From Nitratireductor soli (GTDB taxonomy: Bacteria; Pseudomonadota; Alphaproteobacteria; Rhizobiales; Rhizobiaceae), in assembly GCF_001050155.1 (NCBI RefSeq), contig NZ_LFVY01000005.1, positions 1 to 64,000 on the forward strand: 64,000 nucleotides of DNA. The letters run 5' to 3'. The position numbers and the translations under genes are program-made. Under the pieces are notes generated by a model. That model did not search any database and was not told the DNA's origin. It was given only the letters and a program-made list of their open reading frames with translations. Shown piece after piece: positions 20,337-29,068 of this stretch (position 1 is the first letter of the stretch; the number at the start of each line of letters is the position of its first letter).

Positions 20337-20395
20337 GGACGGTCCTTTCATTGGGGCATGGCTGCGCGTCACAGCACGGCTTTCCGGTTGCCACC

Positions 20396-20424
20396 TTGCC
20401 CGGGCTCAGCAGAGCTGATAGATG
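20396..20424 (+). promoter_or_regulatory. Candidate promoter for the leader-efflux transcript
   Basis: TTGCCC and TAGATG are separated by 17 bases. Transcription would begin near 20432, about 45 bases before the leader ORF. Both boxes are weak matches to consensus. Confidence 0.3.
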
Positions 20425-20476
20425 CGCATTCCTCGGCCCGCAAGAGCACCGAGACCGAAACACACGGGACACGACG

Positions 20477-20506
20477 ATGGGAAGCACCAAGTCAGCAGAC
20501 AAATAG
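20477..20506 (+). CDS. Nine-residue leader peptide (cmlA-type translational attenuator)
   Basis: ATG at 20477 opens a nine-codon frame, MGSTKSADK, ending in TAG at 20504. From memory the cmlA leader of the Tn1696 integron is MSTSKNADK; the two agree at Met1, Lys5 and the final ADK. In cmlA and cat genes such leaders stall drug-bound ribosomes and open a downstream hairpin. Here a stem begins at the first base after the stop codon, and a CmlA/FloR-type exporter gene follows. The upstream GGGACAC is only a weak ribosome-binding site. Confidence 0.75.
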   Translation: MGSTKSADK

Positions 20507-20536
20507 GCCGCAGCGACATTTTCTGGTTGCTGCGGC
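20507..20536 (+). promoter_or_regulatory. Attenuator hairpin after the leader peptide
   Basis: GCCGCAGC at 20507-20514 pairs perfectly with GCTGCGGC at 20529-20536. The stem extends inward by GAC/GTT pairing (one G-U) to 11 bp with an 8-base loop. The 3' arm (GCGGCG at 20532-20537) can alternatively pair with CGCCGC at 20577-20582, closer to the efflux gene start. The two helices are mutually exclusive, as a translational attenuator needs. A ribosome stalled on the leader would block the first helix. I did not fold the RNA by energy. Confidence 0.6.
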
Positions 20537-20613
20537 GTCTGACCCGTCATCGCTTGTAAAAACAATGCCGGCAGTGCGCCGCCAAATGCAGTTCATTTGT
20601 GCGGATTTTTGCC

Positions 20614-21807
20614 ATGTTTCGTCCCAGGACATCTGTCTGGAACCACTCTCTTGCCGCGGCCCTCGTGCTGATGGCGCCATTCGACATCCTCGCCTCGCTG
20701 GCGATGGATATCTACCTTCCCGTCATCGTGCAGATGCCGGATATCCTGCGGACCACGCCGTCGGTGATCCAGCTGACGCTCAGCCTGTACATGGTAGTGC
20801 TCGGCCTCGGGCAGATGGTTTTCGGGCCGCTGTCCGACCGCATCGGCCGCCGTCCCGTGCTGATCGGCGGGACGCTGTTGTTCGCCGCCAGCTCCATCGG
20901 CCTGGCCATCACGTCGTCGGCCGGCCTGTTCGTCGCGTTGCGCGTCCTGCAGGCGGCGGGCGCGTCGGCGGCGCTGGTCGCGACCTTCGCCACCGTGCGC
21001 GACGTTTATGCCGAGCGCCCGGAAAGCGCGGTGATCTACAGCCTGTTCGGCTCGATGCTCGCCTTCGTGCCGGCGCTGGGGCCGATCGCCGGCGCACTGA
21101 TCGCCGAACAGTATGGCTGGCGCGCGATCTTCATCGTCCTCGCGCTCCTGGCGATCATCGCCGTTTTGCGGGCCCTTGGCGGATGGCCCGAGACCCGGCC
21201 ACAGGACGGTTCCGCGCCGCGCACCGCCTGGCGGGCCATTCTCGGCAGCGCGGCCTTCTGGACCTACACGCTGGGCTTCAGCGCGGCGATGGGCGCGTTC
21301 TTCGTCTTCTTCTCGACCGCGCCGCGCGTCCTGATCGACGGCGCCGGCTTTTCCCAACTGGGCTTCAGCCTGTCGTTCGCCAGCGCAGCGCTGGCGATGA
21401 TCGTCACGACGCGGTTTGCCGGGTACTTCGTGAAGCGATGGGGGCAAGCGGGTTGCCTGGCGCGCGGCATGCTCATGCTGCTCATCGGGGCTGGTCTGCT
21501 GGCGCTTGGGCAGGTGTTGCTCGAGCCGTCATTCGTCAGTTTCGTCATGCCCATGTGGGTGATCGCCATCGGCATCGTGTTTGCCTCGTCGGTGACGGCC
21601 AATGGCGCGCTGGAAGCGTTCGGCGCGTCAGCCGGCATGGCCGTGGCGTTCTATTTCTGTGTGCAAAGCCTGATCGTCGCCCTGCTCGGAACGCTGTTCG
21701 TCGTCGGCCTCGATGGCGACACGGCCTGGCCGCTGGCCGGCTACGCCACGATGATGGCGCTGCTGGTGCTTGCGGCTCTGGCAAGGCTTGTCGCGAAGCG
21801 GAGGTAG
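20614..21807 (+). CDS. FloR/CmlA-family chloramphenicol/florfenicol efflux MFS transporter
   Basis: The protein is about 397 aa with 12 hydrophobic segments. It has the MFS motif FGPLSDRIGRRPVL between helices 2 and 3 and the drug-H+ antiport stretch ALGPIAGALIAEQ. Characteristic FloR/CmlA segments include MAPFDILASLAMDIYLPV near the N-terminus, STAPRVLI in mid-protein and VTANGALEAF near the C-terminus. These match what I remember of FloR closely enough to separate it from generic Bcr/CflA pumps. The likely substrate is phenicol drugs, exported by proton antiport. ATG 20614 aligns with known FloR and CmlA starts but has no strong Shine-Dalgarno. The leader at 20477 implies drug-inducible translation. 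Confidence 0.85.
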   Translation: MFRPRTSVWNHSLAAALVLMAPFDILASLAMDIYLPVIVQMPDILRTTPSVIQLTLSLYMVVLGLGQMVFGPLSDRIGRRPVLIGGTLLFAASSIGLAITSSAGLFVALRVLQAAGASAALVATFATVRDVYAERPESAVIYSLFGSMLAFVPALGPIAGALIAEQYGWRAIFIVLALLAIIAVLRALGGWPETRPQDGSAPRTAWRAILGSAAFWTYTLGFSAAMGAFFVFFSTAPRVLIDGAGFSQLGFSLSFASAALAMIVTTRFAGYFVKRWGQAGCLARGMLMLLIGAGLLALGQVLLEPSFVSFVMPMWVIAIGIVFASSVTANGALEAFGASAGMAVAFYFCVQSLIVALLGTLFVVGLDGDTAWPLAGYATMMALLVLAALARLVAKRR

Positions 21808-21810
21808 ATC

Positions 21811-21850
21811 AAAATGCCGGGCAGGGGGAACCTCTCCTCCTGCCCGGCAA
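21811..21850. terminator. Bidirectional intrinsic terminator between the efflux and avidin genes
   Basis: TGCCGGGCAGG (21815-21825) pairs with CCTGCCCGGCA (21839-21849), 11 perfect bp extendable to 14, with a seven-base loop. On the minus strand the stem is followed by TTTTGAT, a U tract that suits the avidin transcript. On the plus strand the A-rich side precedes it and the U tract is poor. It lies between two convergent genes. Confidence 0.75.
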
Positions 21851-21891
21851 ACCGTCACGACGCGGCGATCGTGCCGCGTCGAGGCAAATCC

Positions 21892-22371
21892 CTATTCCTT
21901 CATCGGCAGGTCGTCGCCGGTGCTCGGCGCGACATAGCTGAACAGATCGCTGCCGCTGTCGATCGCCGGGCCCGAGCCTGCCTGATAGGACAGGTTCCAG
22001 TCGGTGACGATCTGCAGCGTGCCGTCATTGTTCTGGCGTGCATAGCCGGTCCAGCCGGTGGTCGAATTGCAGTTCTGTGTGCCGTTGTTCCAGGCGACTG
22101 CGAAGGCGATGAACTGGCCGTTGACGCGGCCCGAGATCGGGTAGGGCGTGTTCTGGCAGCCCGTGCCCTGGGCGTGATTGACATATTGCCCGGTGACCTC
22201 ATCGGTCGCGCTCACCGAAATGGTCATGGTCGAACCTTCCTCGTTGACCCAGCTGGTCGATGTGGCGACGAGACTGGAGAAATCCTGGAAGCCCGCTTTG
22301 TCGAGCGCTTCGTAGCCTGCAACAGGCGTGGCAATCAGCAGAACAGCTCCAAGAACAGCGTGTTTAAGCAT
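21892..22371 (-). CDS. Secreted rhizavidin-like biotin-binding protein (avidin family)
   Basis: The protein is 159 aa with a signal peptide (MLKHAVLGAVLLIATPVAG) and a single avidin beta-barrel. It closely resembles Rhizobium etli rhizavidin: DFSSLVATSTSWVNEEGSTM, TGQYVNHAQGTGCQNTPYP, GRVNGQFIAF, CNSTTGWTGYA and SWNLSYQ-like DWNLSYQAGSGPAI. The two cysteines that form the disulfide of dimeric avidins are both present (GTGCQN and QNCNST), and the biotin-contact Trp and Ser/Thr/Asn positions look conserved. It probably sequesters extracellular or periplasmic biotin. GAGGA upstream supports the start at 22371. It is a single-gene unit ending at the strong terminator. Confidence 0.9.
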   Translation of the reverse strand: MLKHAVLGAVLLIATPVAGYEALDKAGFQDFSSLVATSTSWVNEEGSTMTISVSATDEVTGQYVNHAQGTGCQNTPYPISGRVNGQFIAFAVAWNNGTQNCNSTTGWTGYARQNNDGTLQIVTDWNLSYQAGSGPAIDSGSDLFSYVAPSTGDDLPMKE

Positions 22372-22647
22372 GGCATGAATCCTCATCATGAAGGGAATAA
22401 CGAGGTTGTCTGCCTACATGCTCATGGATCGATACGGCCGTTCTGCGGGATATCGGTGGTCAAACCTCTGGCGGCAATCTGGCATTTGCCGACCGGCGGG
22501 TAAAGCCGCGCACCACATTCATTGGCTTGATCGCATCACCCAAAACCGCGCAATGTCACTGGATGCAGAGCGTGTCGGAGGTCGGGTTTCTTGCGGCGAT
22601 TGAGCAGGACGAATACATTCGGGAGTAAGGAAAAAGGCGTAAACCGG

Positions 22648-23148
22648 ATGCACATAAGGGCTTTCAGCGGCATTTGCGCTGCTTTTCTGAATGTTGGGGT
22701 AGCCAGAGCGATGCCCTTGGACCTGACCGCGGATCGGCTTCTCGATATCTGCGCAGCGCCTACCGTGCAGGCGGCGGCGCACAGGGGCGACGAAATCGGC
22801 TGGCCGCGCCTGACCAATGCGGAAACGAAGGAATGGCGTACCAACTTTGTCGCCTACAATGGCGGTTCGGTGGACATGGTGGGCTGGCGGCGGGAACAGG
22901 CCAATGGCGTTGAATTGCTGTCGTTCTGGGTTGCTGCCGGTCCAAACGAACACAAGGCGTGCGCATACTCGACGCAGACACCGGCAGGACTCCTGGACGC
23001 CTTGTCGGAGCGGCTGGGCGCGCCGGACAGTTTCGACAAGAACGACGCCATAGAAAGTGTATCAGCCTCGTGGACGCGAGGTGCGATCCAGTATTCCTTT
23101 GCTCAGGTAGGCTCGTCCGTCGTCATCAACATCGGAACCAGTGATTGA
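22648..23148 (+). CDS. Exported protein of unknown function
   Basis: The protein is 166 aa. The N-terminus MHIRAFSGICAAFLNVGVARA looks like a cleavable signal peptide ending in ARA, so it is probably periplasmic or secreted. The mature part has two cysteines (DICAA and KACAYS) that could form a disulfide, and mixed alpha/beta character without a motif I recognise. No Pfam family can be assigned by eye. Its GC and codon use are a little lower than the core genes. It is divergent from the avidin gene, separated by about 276 bases in which I see no other gene. Confidence 0.6.
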   Translation: MHIRAFSGICAAFLNVGVARAMPLDLTADRLLDICAAPTVQAAAHRGDEIGWPRLTNAETKEWRTNFVAYNGGSVDMVGWRREQANGVELLSFWVAAGPNEHKACAYSTQTPAGLLDALSERLGAPDSFDKNDAIESVSASWTRGAIQYSFAQVGSSVVINIGTSD

Positions 23149-23329
23149 GATGGTCGGCGCCAGAGAGGCGACCGTCGCACCCCATATAGAACCACCACCC
23201 CCAGACAGAAGATCGCATAAGATAGATTATGGAACTTATGAGTGAGGGGCTGTGGCTTGCGCATCGCTTGGTTCAGGCGTGATACTCTTTTGATCTCAGA
23301 GCCTTGTCGAGGATGCGTGATGTCGCCGC

Positions 23330-23800
23330 TTATGAAATCAGATCGGCTTGGACAACGCTGGCGGCGCGGAACAAGGCATTGGGTTCGGCAGCGAACACCG
23401 CGTCATGTGCGCCAGCCGCCGCCCACACGACGCTGAAGCCGAGCAGCGTCTTGTCGCCAAAGCGGCGAACGCCGTCCGGCTGGCCGAGTGGCGACACGCC
23501 GCCAATGGCAAAGCCGGTTTCATCGCGGATGCGGCGTGGATCGGCGCGCTTCAGCGGCTCGCCGGCAACCCTGGCGGCCTTGTTGAGATCCAGTTGATGC
23601 GCGCCCGACACCAGGAACAGATACAGCCTGGCGCTGTCCTGGCCCTCGAAGATGAGCGATTTGACGATCTGCGCGACGCTGCAGCCGCATTGGGCGGCGG
23701 CTTCCTCGGCGGTGCGGGTCGATTCTCCCATGCGCCTGATGTCGATGGCAAGGCCGGCCCGGTCGGCCGCCGACTGCACGCGGCTGATGCTCTTGCTCAT
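23330..23800 (-). CDS. YbaK/EbsC-type aminoacyl-tRNA deacylase
   Basis: The protein is 156 aa, a single YbaK/ProX editing domain. EEAAAQCGCSVAQIVKSLIF carries the conserved Lys of the family (VKSLIF), followed by LVSGAHQLDLNKAA, and the GFAIGGVSPLG block forms the catalytic pocket. Such proteins hydrolyse Cys- or Ala-tRNA(Pro) formed in error. The last gene of a minus-strand run, it has its own AT-rich upstream region. Confidence 0.9.
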   Translation of the reverse strand: MSKSISRVQSAADRAGLAIDIRRMGESTRTAEEAAAQCGCSVAQIVKSLIFEGQDSARLYLFLVSGAHQLDLNKAARVAGEPLKRADPRRIRDETGFAIGGVSPLGQPDGVRRFGDKTLLGFSVVWAAAGAHDAVFAAEPNALFRAASVVQADLIS

Positions 23801-23810
23801 GAATTTCCCT

Positions 23811-23840
23811 TATATATCAGATGGATGCCATGATATTCAA
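23811..23840 (-). promoter_or_regulatory. Candidate promoter for the YbaK-like gene
   Basis: Reading the minus strand, TTGAAT (23840-23835) is followed after 18 bases by TATATA (23816-23811). The region is the most AT-rich stretch nearby. The predicted start site falls only a few bases before the ATG at 23800, which would give a nearly leaderless message. Confidence 0.35.
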
Positions 23841-23874
23841 AGTTGCTCTAGAAAATACTCATAATACACTGATT

Positions 23875-24684
23875 TTAAATGGAAATCTCCAAAATCATTC
23901 CGTCATAGGCCGGTTCCACGTGATCGGGCGTTTCGCGCAGCACGGTCTCGTAGTCGAGCGGGATGTGCATGTGGGTGAGCACGGCGCGCTGCGGCCTGAG
24001 GCGGTCGATCCAGTCGAGCGCCTGTTGCAGCGAAAAATGGCTCGGGTGCGGGCGATATTGCAGTGCGTCGATCACCAGTATCTCGACACCGGCGATCAGC
24101 GGCGTGGTCTCGGCGGGAAAATCGCTGACGTCGGGGCAATAGGCGATGCCGGCGATGCGGAAGCCGAGCGACAGGATGTCGCCATGGATCTGCGGCAGCG
24201 GGGTGAAGGTCAGCGGACCGCCCTCTCCCACAATGGTGAAATCGTCCTCGTGACCGATGGCGTGCGGCGCGAGGATCGGCGGATAGCTGCTGCCGGGCGG
24301 TGTCTCGAAGCAATAGCCGAAGGCGTCGCGCAGGCGCGCCAGCGTCGGCCGGTCGGCATAGATGTCCATCAGCCGGCGCTGGTTGAGGACGAAGCCGCGC
24401 AGATCGTCGACGCCGTGGATGTGGTCGGCGTGCGGATGCGTGTAGACCACGGCATCGAGCGCCGTCACGCCGGCGTCGATCATCTGCTCGCGGAAATCGG
24501 GCCCGGTGTCGATGGCGACCCGCGTGACGCCGCCGTCGGCGGCAATGCGCTCGACCATGGCGGCGCAGCGGCGGCGGCGGTTTTTCGGGTTGGCCGGATC
24601 GCAGGCGCCCCAGTCGCCGGTGATGCGCGGCGTGCCGGGCGAGGAACCGCAGCCCAGTATGGTCAGGCGCAGCCGGTCGCTCAC
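23875..24684 (-). CDS. MBL-fold metal-dependent hydrolase (PhnP/RNase Z-like)
   Basis: The protein is 269 aa from a GTG start that overlaps the tatD stop (GTGA). It is a metallo-beta-lactamase fold with ILGCGSSPGTPR at the start, the metal motif THPHADH near residue 82, and further conserved His and Asp (DALQYRPHPSH, LTHMHIPLDY). The closest well-known relatives are PhnP-type cyclic phosphodiesterases. Its constant pairing with tatD and metG in alphaproteobacteria suggests a nucleic-acid or nucleotide phosphodiesterase role, but the substrate is unknown. Confidence 0.9.
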   Translation of the reverse strand: MSDRLRLTILGCGSSPGTPRITGDWGACDPANPKNRRRRCAAMVERIAADGGVTRVAIDTGPDFREQMIDAGVTALDAVVYTHPHADHIHGVDDLRGFVLNQRRLMDIYADRPTLARLRDAFGYCFETPPGSSYPPILAPHAIGHEDDFTIVGEGGPLTFTPLPQIHGDILSLGFRIAGIAYCPDVSDFPAETTPLIAGVEILVIDALQYRPHPSHFSLQQALDWIDRLRPQRAVLTHMHIPLDYETVLRETPDHVEPAYDGMILEISI

Positions 24685-25469
24685 GGGCGCAGGTCCCGCG
24701 GCACCTTGGAAAACAGGCGGAAGAAATTGTCGGTGGTTGTCGCAGCCAGCGCCGCCGGTTCGAGACCGATGGTTTCGGCGAGCACCTGCGCGGTGTGGGC
24801 GACAAAGGCCGGCTCGTTGCGCTTGCCGCGCTTTGGCACCGGCGCCAGATAGGGCGCGTCGGTCTCGACCAGCAGGCGGTCATGGGGCACGGTGGCGGCG
24901 ATGTCGCGCAGTTCCTGCGAATTCCTGAAGGTCAGAATGCCCGAGAACGACACATAGCCGCCGAGCCTGACGCCGGCGGCGGCAAGGGCGGCGCCGGACG
25001 AGAAGCAGTGCAGGATGAAGGGGAAGGTCCCCTTCCCCGTTTCCTGTTCGAGGATGGCGATCATGTCGTCATCGGCGGCGCGTGCATGGATGACCAGCGG
25101 CAGGCCGGTCTGCCGCGCGGCGGCGATGTGGGTGCGCAGGCCCTCGGCCTGGGCCGCGCGCGGCGCCTTGTCGTAGAAATAGTCGAGACCCGCTTCGCCG
25201 ATGGCGACCACCTTGGGATGCTCGGCCAGCCGGACAAGGTCGTCGACGGTGACGTCAAGCTCCTCATCGGCGTTGTGCGGATGCGTGCCGACCGAACAGA
25301 ACACCTCGTCATGCGCCTCGGCGATGGCCCGCACGCGCTCGAACTGGCGCACGCGCGTCGAGATGGTCACCATCAGGCCGACGCCGGCCTCGCGGGCACG
25401 TTGCAGGATGGCCGGGCGCTCATCGTCGAAATCGGCGAAATCGAGATGGCAATGACTGTCGACCAGCAT
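24681..25469 (-). CDS. tatD: TatD family metal-dependent hydrolase/DNase
   Basis: The protein is 262 aa. It begins MLVDSHCHLDF with the HxH metal pair, then EAGLDYFYD, VIHARAADDD, FILHCFSSG and VETDAPYLAPVPKRGKRNEP, all hallmarks of TatD hydrolases. These are TIM-barrel 3'-5' nucleases linked to DNA repair and RNA quality control. The ORF extends upstream into metG, but the MLVDSHCHL start is family-standard. It lies five bases downstream of the metG stop. Confidence 0.94.
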   Translation of the reverse strand: MLVDSHCHLDFADFDDERPAILQRAREAGVGLMVTISTRVRQFERVRAIAEAHDEVFCSVGTHPHNADEELDVTVDDLVRLAEHPKVVAIGEAGLDYFYDKAPRAAQAEGLRTHIAAARQTGLPLVIHARAADDDMIAILEQETGKGTFPFILHCFSSGAALAAAGVRLGGYVSFSGILTFRNSQELRDIAATVPHDRLLVETDAPYLAPVPKRGKRNEPAFVAHTAQVLAETIGLEPAALAATTTDNFFRLFSKVPRDLRP

Positions 25470-25474
25470 GCGGT

Positions 25475-27034
25475 TCAGGCCTCCCCGCCTTCCTTCTTCT
25501 CCTCGACATAGCGCGGGAAGACCGGCTGCGGCGCCGGTAGTTCCTGGCCCGAGGCGAGTGCCGCGGCATCGGACAGTTCGGCAAAGCTGCGCTTGTCCTC
25601 GGGCACGGCCAAAAGATCGAGCAGCCTGGCCGCCGATCCCGGAATGAAGGGCTGGCACAGGATCGCCACACGGCGCACCAGCTCAGCCGTCGTGTAGAGC
25701 ACGGTCGCCATGCGCGCCGGGTCCGTTTTCTTCAGCGACCAGGGTTCCTGGCCGGCGAAGTATCGGTTGGCGTCGGCGACAACGGCGAAGACCGCCGCCA
25801 GCGCCGTGTGGATGGCCTGCGTCTCCATCGCCTGGCGCGCGGTGGCAAGCGCCGTGTCCGCCGCCGCCAGCATGGCGTGATCGACGTCTTCCAGCGTGCC
25901 CTTTTCCGGCACCTTGCCGTCGCAATTCTTGGCGATCATCGACAGGGAGCGCTGCGCCAGATTGCCAAGGTCGTTGGCGAGATCGGCGTTGGCGCGGTTG
26001 ACGATGGCGTCGTGGCTGTAGCTGCCATCCTGGCCGAAGGGCACTTCCCGCAGGAAGAAATAGCGCACCTGATCGAGCCCGTAATGTTCGATCAGGGCAA
26101 ATGGATCGACGACGTTGCCGACCGATTTGGACATTTTCTCGCCGCGGTTGAACAGAAAGCCGTGCGCATAGACGCGTTTGGGCAATTCGATGCCCGCCGA
26201 CATCAGGAAGGCCGGCCAGTAGACGGCATGAAAGCGGACGATGTCCTTGCCGATGACGTGGACGTCGGCCGGCCAGCGGGACCAGCTTTCGGAGCCGGTG
26301 TCGGGGTAGCCGGCGGCGGTGATGTAGTTGGTCAGCGCGTCGACCCAGACATACATCACATGCTTCTCGTCGCCGGGAACCGGCACGCCCCAGTCGAAGG
26401 TCGAACGCGAGATCGACAGGTCGCGCAGGCCCGAGCGGACGAAGCTCATGACCTCGTTGCGCCGTTCGGCCGGGCCGATGAAATCGGGATTGGCCTCGTA
26501 ATGGGCCAGCAGGCGCTCCTGATAGGCCGACAGGCGGAAGAAATAGGTCTGTTCCTCGTTCCATTCGACCGGCGAGCCGAGCGGTTCACGGCGCACGCCG
26601 TCCTCGCCGACGACCGTCTCGCTTTCGTCGAAATAGGCCTCCTGGCGCACCGAATACCAGCCCGAATAGCGGTCGAGATAGATGTCGCCATTGTCGGCCA
26701 TCTTCTGCCAGATGGCCTGGCTGGCACGTTTGTGCTGCGGCTGCGTGGTGCGGATGAACTGATCGTTCGAGCCGCCGACCGCTTCGACCATGCCGGCGAA
26801 GATCGCGGCGTTGCGGTCGGCCAGCGCCTGCGGCGAAATCCCCTCCTTATCGGCGGTCTGCTGCATCTTCAGCCCATGCTCGTCGGTGCCGGTGAGGAAG
26901 AACACGTCCTTGCCGTCCAGGCGCTGGAAACGCGCCATCGCATCGGTGGCGATCACCGTGTAGGCGTGACCGATATGCGGCTTGCCGTTGGGGTAGAAAA
27001 TCGGTGTCGTGATGTAAAATTTTTCGCGGGCCAT
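25475..27034 (-). CDS. metG: Methionyl-tRNA synthetase
   Basis: The protein is 519 aa, class I. The PHIGHAYT (HIGH) motif is near residue 20, TGTDEHGLK follows, and [14 protein letters not shown] (KMSKS) is near residue 300. The length matches the alphaproteobacterial form without the C-terminal tRNA-binding EMAP-like domain. The connecting domain lacks an obvious four-cysteine zinc knot. It charges tRNA-Met and initiator tRNA. It is upstream of tatD and downstream of holB on the same strand. Confidence 0.97.
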   Translation of the reverse strand: MAREKFYITTPIFYPNGKPHIGHAYTVIATDAMARFQRLDGKDVFFLTGTDEHGLKMQQTADKEGISPQALADRNAAIFAGMVEAVGGSNDQFIRTTQPQHKRASQAIWQKMADNGDIYLDRYSGWYSVRQEAYFDESETVVGEDGVRREPLGSPVEWNEEQTYFFRLSAYQERLLAHYEANPDFIGPAERRNEVMSFVRSGLRDLSISRSTFDWGVPVPGDEKHVMYVWVDALTNYITAAGYPDTGSESWSRWPADVHVIGKDIVRFHAVYWPAFLMSAGIELPKRVYAHGFLFNRGEKMSKSVGNVVDPFALIEHYGLDQVRYFFLREVPFGQDGSYSHDAIVNRANADLANDLGNLAQRSLSMIAKNCDGKVPEKGTLEDVDHAMLAAADTALATARQAMETQAIHTALAAVFAVVADANRYFAGQEPWSLKKTDPARMATVLYTTAELVRRVAILCQPFIPGSAARLLDLLAVPEDKRSFAELSDAAALASGQELPAPQPVFPRYVEEKKEGGEA

Positions 27035-27149
27035 ACGGGGAGGTTTCCAAGGATGCGGTGCTTTGTCGGATTTGTCGGATTTTCAAACACGACAAAAACA
27101 ACAGCGCAATACCGCATCGTGCCGGCACATGCCAGCCCGGCGTGCCGCC

Positions 27150-28229
27150 TTACGCCTTGAACGCGGCGTTCAGGCGGGCGGCGAGCCCGGCGACGTGCTG
27201 CTTGCGGTCGAGATTGTAGGTCTCGGCGTCGCGGATCGCCGTGTTGGTTTCGTCCCACAGATCGGCGGCCCTGGCGGCGGCGGCGGCATCGCCCGCCTCG
27301 GCGAAAGCAGCCGCGCGCGCGGCGATCATGTCGAGCACGGCACGGTTGAAGATGGCGAATTGCACGTCGCGCTCGCGGCCGTTGACCGCATCGCCGAGAC
27401 GCAGCGCCTCGGCAATGTCGAAATCGCCGCGCGCCTCGACCAGGCGCTGCAGCACCCCGGCGATCTCGGCGCCGCCGAACTGCGACAGAAGGATGGCGTT
27501 GCGCACGCTGCCCCGGGCGTGTTCGGCGACGGCCCGCTCGTCCTGTCCGGCCTCGCCGCCCGCCGCGCCCCCCGAGGCTCCCCCCGAGGCTCCCAAGGCA
27601 CGCAGCAAACCGCCGAGTTCGTCGTTGCCAAGCGGCTGCAGGCGAACGACCTGGCAGCGCGAGCGGATGGTCGGCAGGAGCCGGCCGAGCGAATGGGCGA
27701 TGAGGATGAAGATCGTCCGTGGCGGCGGTTCTTCCAGACTTTTCAACAACGCGTTGGCGGCGCTGACATTCATGTCGTCGGCGGGATCGACGATCACCAC
27801 CCGATAGCCGCCATCGTGCGTGGTCAGCGACAGGAAGCGCTGGATGCGGCGAATTTCGTCGACCGTGATGACGGTCTTGAACTTCTTGTCACGCTCGACA
27901 TAAGGCCGGGTCAGGTGCAGCAGCGACGGGTGCGCGTCCTGGGCGATCAGGCGGAACATCTGCGCCGTCGTGTCGGGCGCCGACAAATGGTCGGGTGCCG
28001 TCGCCGGATCAGGATGGGTGAACAGGTGATGGGCCAGATGAAAGGCCAGCGTCGCCTTGCCGATGCCCGGCGGGCCGGCAAACAGCAGGCCATGATGCAG
28101 CTTGCCGGCGCGATAGGCACCGGCCAGCAGGGCTGCGGCGTCCGCGTGGCCAACGAGCAGCGGGTTTTCCGCCGGCTCGGGAATGTCGGGCAGCGTGTCG
28201 AACCGCTCCGGCGCGATGCGCTCGAACAT
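27150..28229 (-). CDS. holB: DNA polymerase III delta' subunit
   Basis: The protein is 359 aa, an AAA+ clamp-loader subunit. It contains HGLLFAGPPGIGKATLAF (Walker A-like), TVDEIRRIQRFLSLT and the VIVDPADDMNVSAANALLKSLEEPP block with the sensor-1 region FILIAHSLGRLLPTIRSRCQ. Delta' is part of the tau3-delta-delta' loader that places the beta clamp on DNA. The tmk-holB order with one shared base (TGATG) is conserved in most proteobacteria. Confidence 0.94.
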   Translation of the reverse strand: MFERIAPERFDTLPDIPEPAENPLLVGHADAAALLAGAYRAGKLHHGLLFAGPPGIGKATLAFHLAHHLFTHPDPATAPDHLSAPDTTAQMFRLIAQDAHPSLLHLTRPYVERDKKFKTVITVDEIRRIQRFLSLTTHDGGYRVVIVDPADDMNVSAANALLKSLEEPPPRTIFILIAHSLGRLLPTIRSRCQVVRLQPLGNDELGGLLRALGASGGASGGAAGGEAGQDERAVAEHARGSVRNAILLSQFGGAEIAGVLQRLVEARGDFDIAEALRLGDAVNGRERDVQFAIFNRAVLDMIAARAAAFAEAGDAAAAARAADLWDETNTAIRDAETYNLDRKQHVAGLAARLNAAFKA

Positions 28230-28939
28230 CAGGCCCGGCTCCCCTGGCTGGCGGCGGGACTATCTTGAGACACACGGGCTTGAGACACACGATCCCGAGA
28301 CGCGCGGGCAATGGCGGCGCGGGCCGCCTTCAGGACGCTCGCCGCCACCTTGTCGGGCGGCGCGGACGCGTCGACGACGACGCAGCGTTCAGGCTCAGCC
28401 TTGGCGATCTGCAGGAATGCCTTGCGGCGGCGGCGGTGGATGGCCAGCGTTTCCTTCTCGAAGCGATCCGGGGCCTCGGCTGCACCGCGACGGGCGCCGG
28501 CGCGCCGCAACCCCTCCTCCGGGTCGATGTCGAGGATGATCGTCAGGTCGGGCAGCATGCCGTTGACGGTGACCTGCTCCAGTTTGCGCATGAACGCCGG
28601 ATCGAGTTCGCCTGTAACGCCCTGGTAGACGCGGGAGGAATCGAGGAACCGGTCGCAAAGAACATCGGCGCCGCGGGCGATGGCCGGCCTGATCACCTGT
28701 TCGACATGGTCGGAACGGGCAGCGGCGAACAGGATGGCTTCCATCGACTGGCCGAACGGTTCGGCGGCGCCCGAAAGCAGCACGTGGCGCACCGCCTCGG
28801 CGCCGGGCGAGCCGCCCGGTTCACGGGTGACGACCACCTCGCGCCCGTCGGCGCGCAGATGGTCCGCCAACTGGCCGATCTGCGTCGACTTGCCCGCCCC
28901 CTCGCCTCCCTCGAATGTGATGAAGAAACCGCGCGGCAC
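28229..28939 (-). CDS. tmk: Thymidylate kinase
   Basis: The protein is 236 aa. [12 protein letters not shown] is the P-loop, [14 protein letters not shown] the DR(Y/H)-type substrate block, and [13 protein letters not shown] the dTMP site. It phosphorylates dTMP to dTDP. Most family members end near residue 212; here the tail carries a repeated unit (RVSQ twice) written by two copies of GTGTGTCTCAAG, probably slipped-strand growth of a dispensable C-terminus. Its stop overlaps the holB start by one base. Confidence 0.96.
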   Translation of the reverse strand: MPRGFFITFEGGEGAGKSTQIGQLADHLRADGREVVVTREPGGSPGAEAVRHVLLSGAAEPFGQSMEAILFAAARSDHVEQVIRPAIARGADVLCDRFLDSSRVYQGVTGELDPAFMRKLEQVTVNGMLPDLTIILDIDPEEGLRRAGARRGAAEAPDRFEKETLAIHRRRRKAFLQIAKAEPERCVVVDASAPPDKVAASVLKAARAAIARASRDRVSQARVSQDSPAASQGSRA

Positions 28940-29068
28940 GATGAGCTTCCCTGTTGATTGGCGGCCGGCTCACGGTCCGGCAATCTGCATGCTTCCTACT
29001 TAGGCGCTGGGGAAACAAAGGTCCACGCCGCGCCCGGCTTCTCAACACGCGATTGCGAACCGCCTGCT

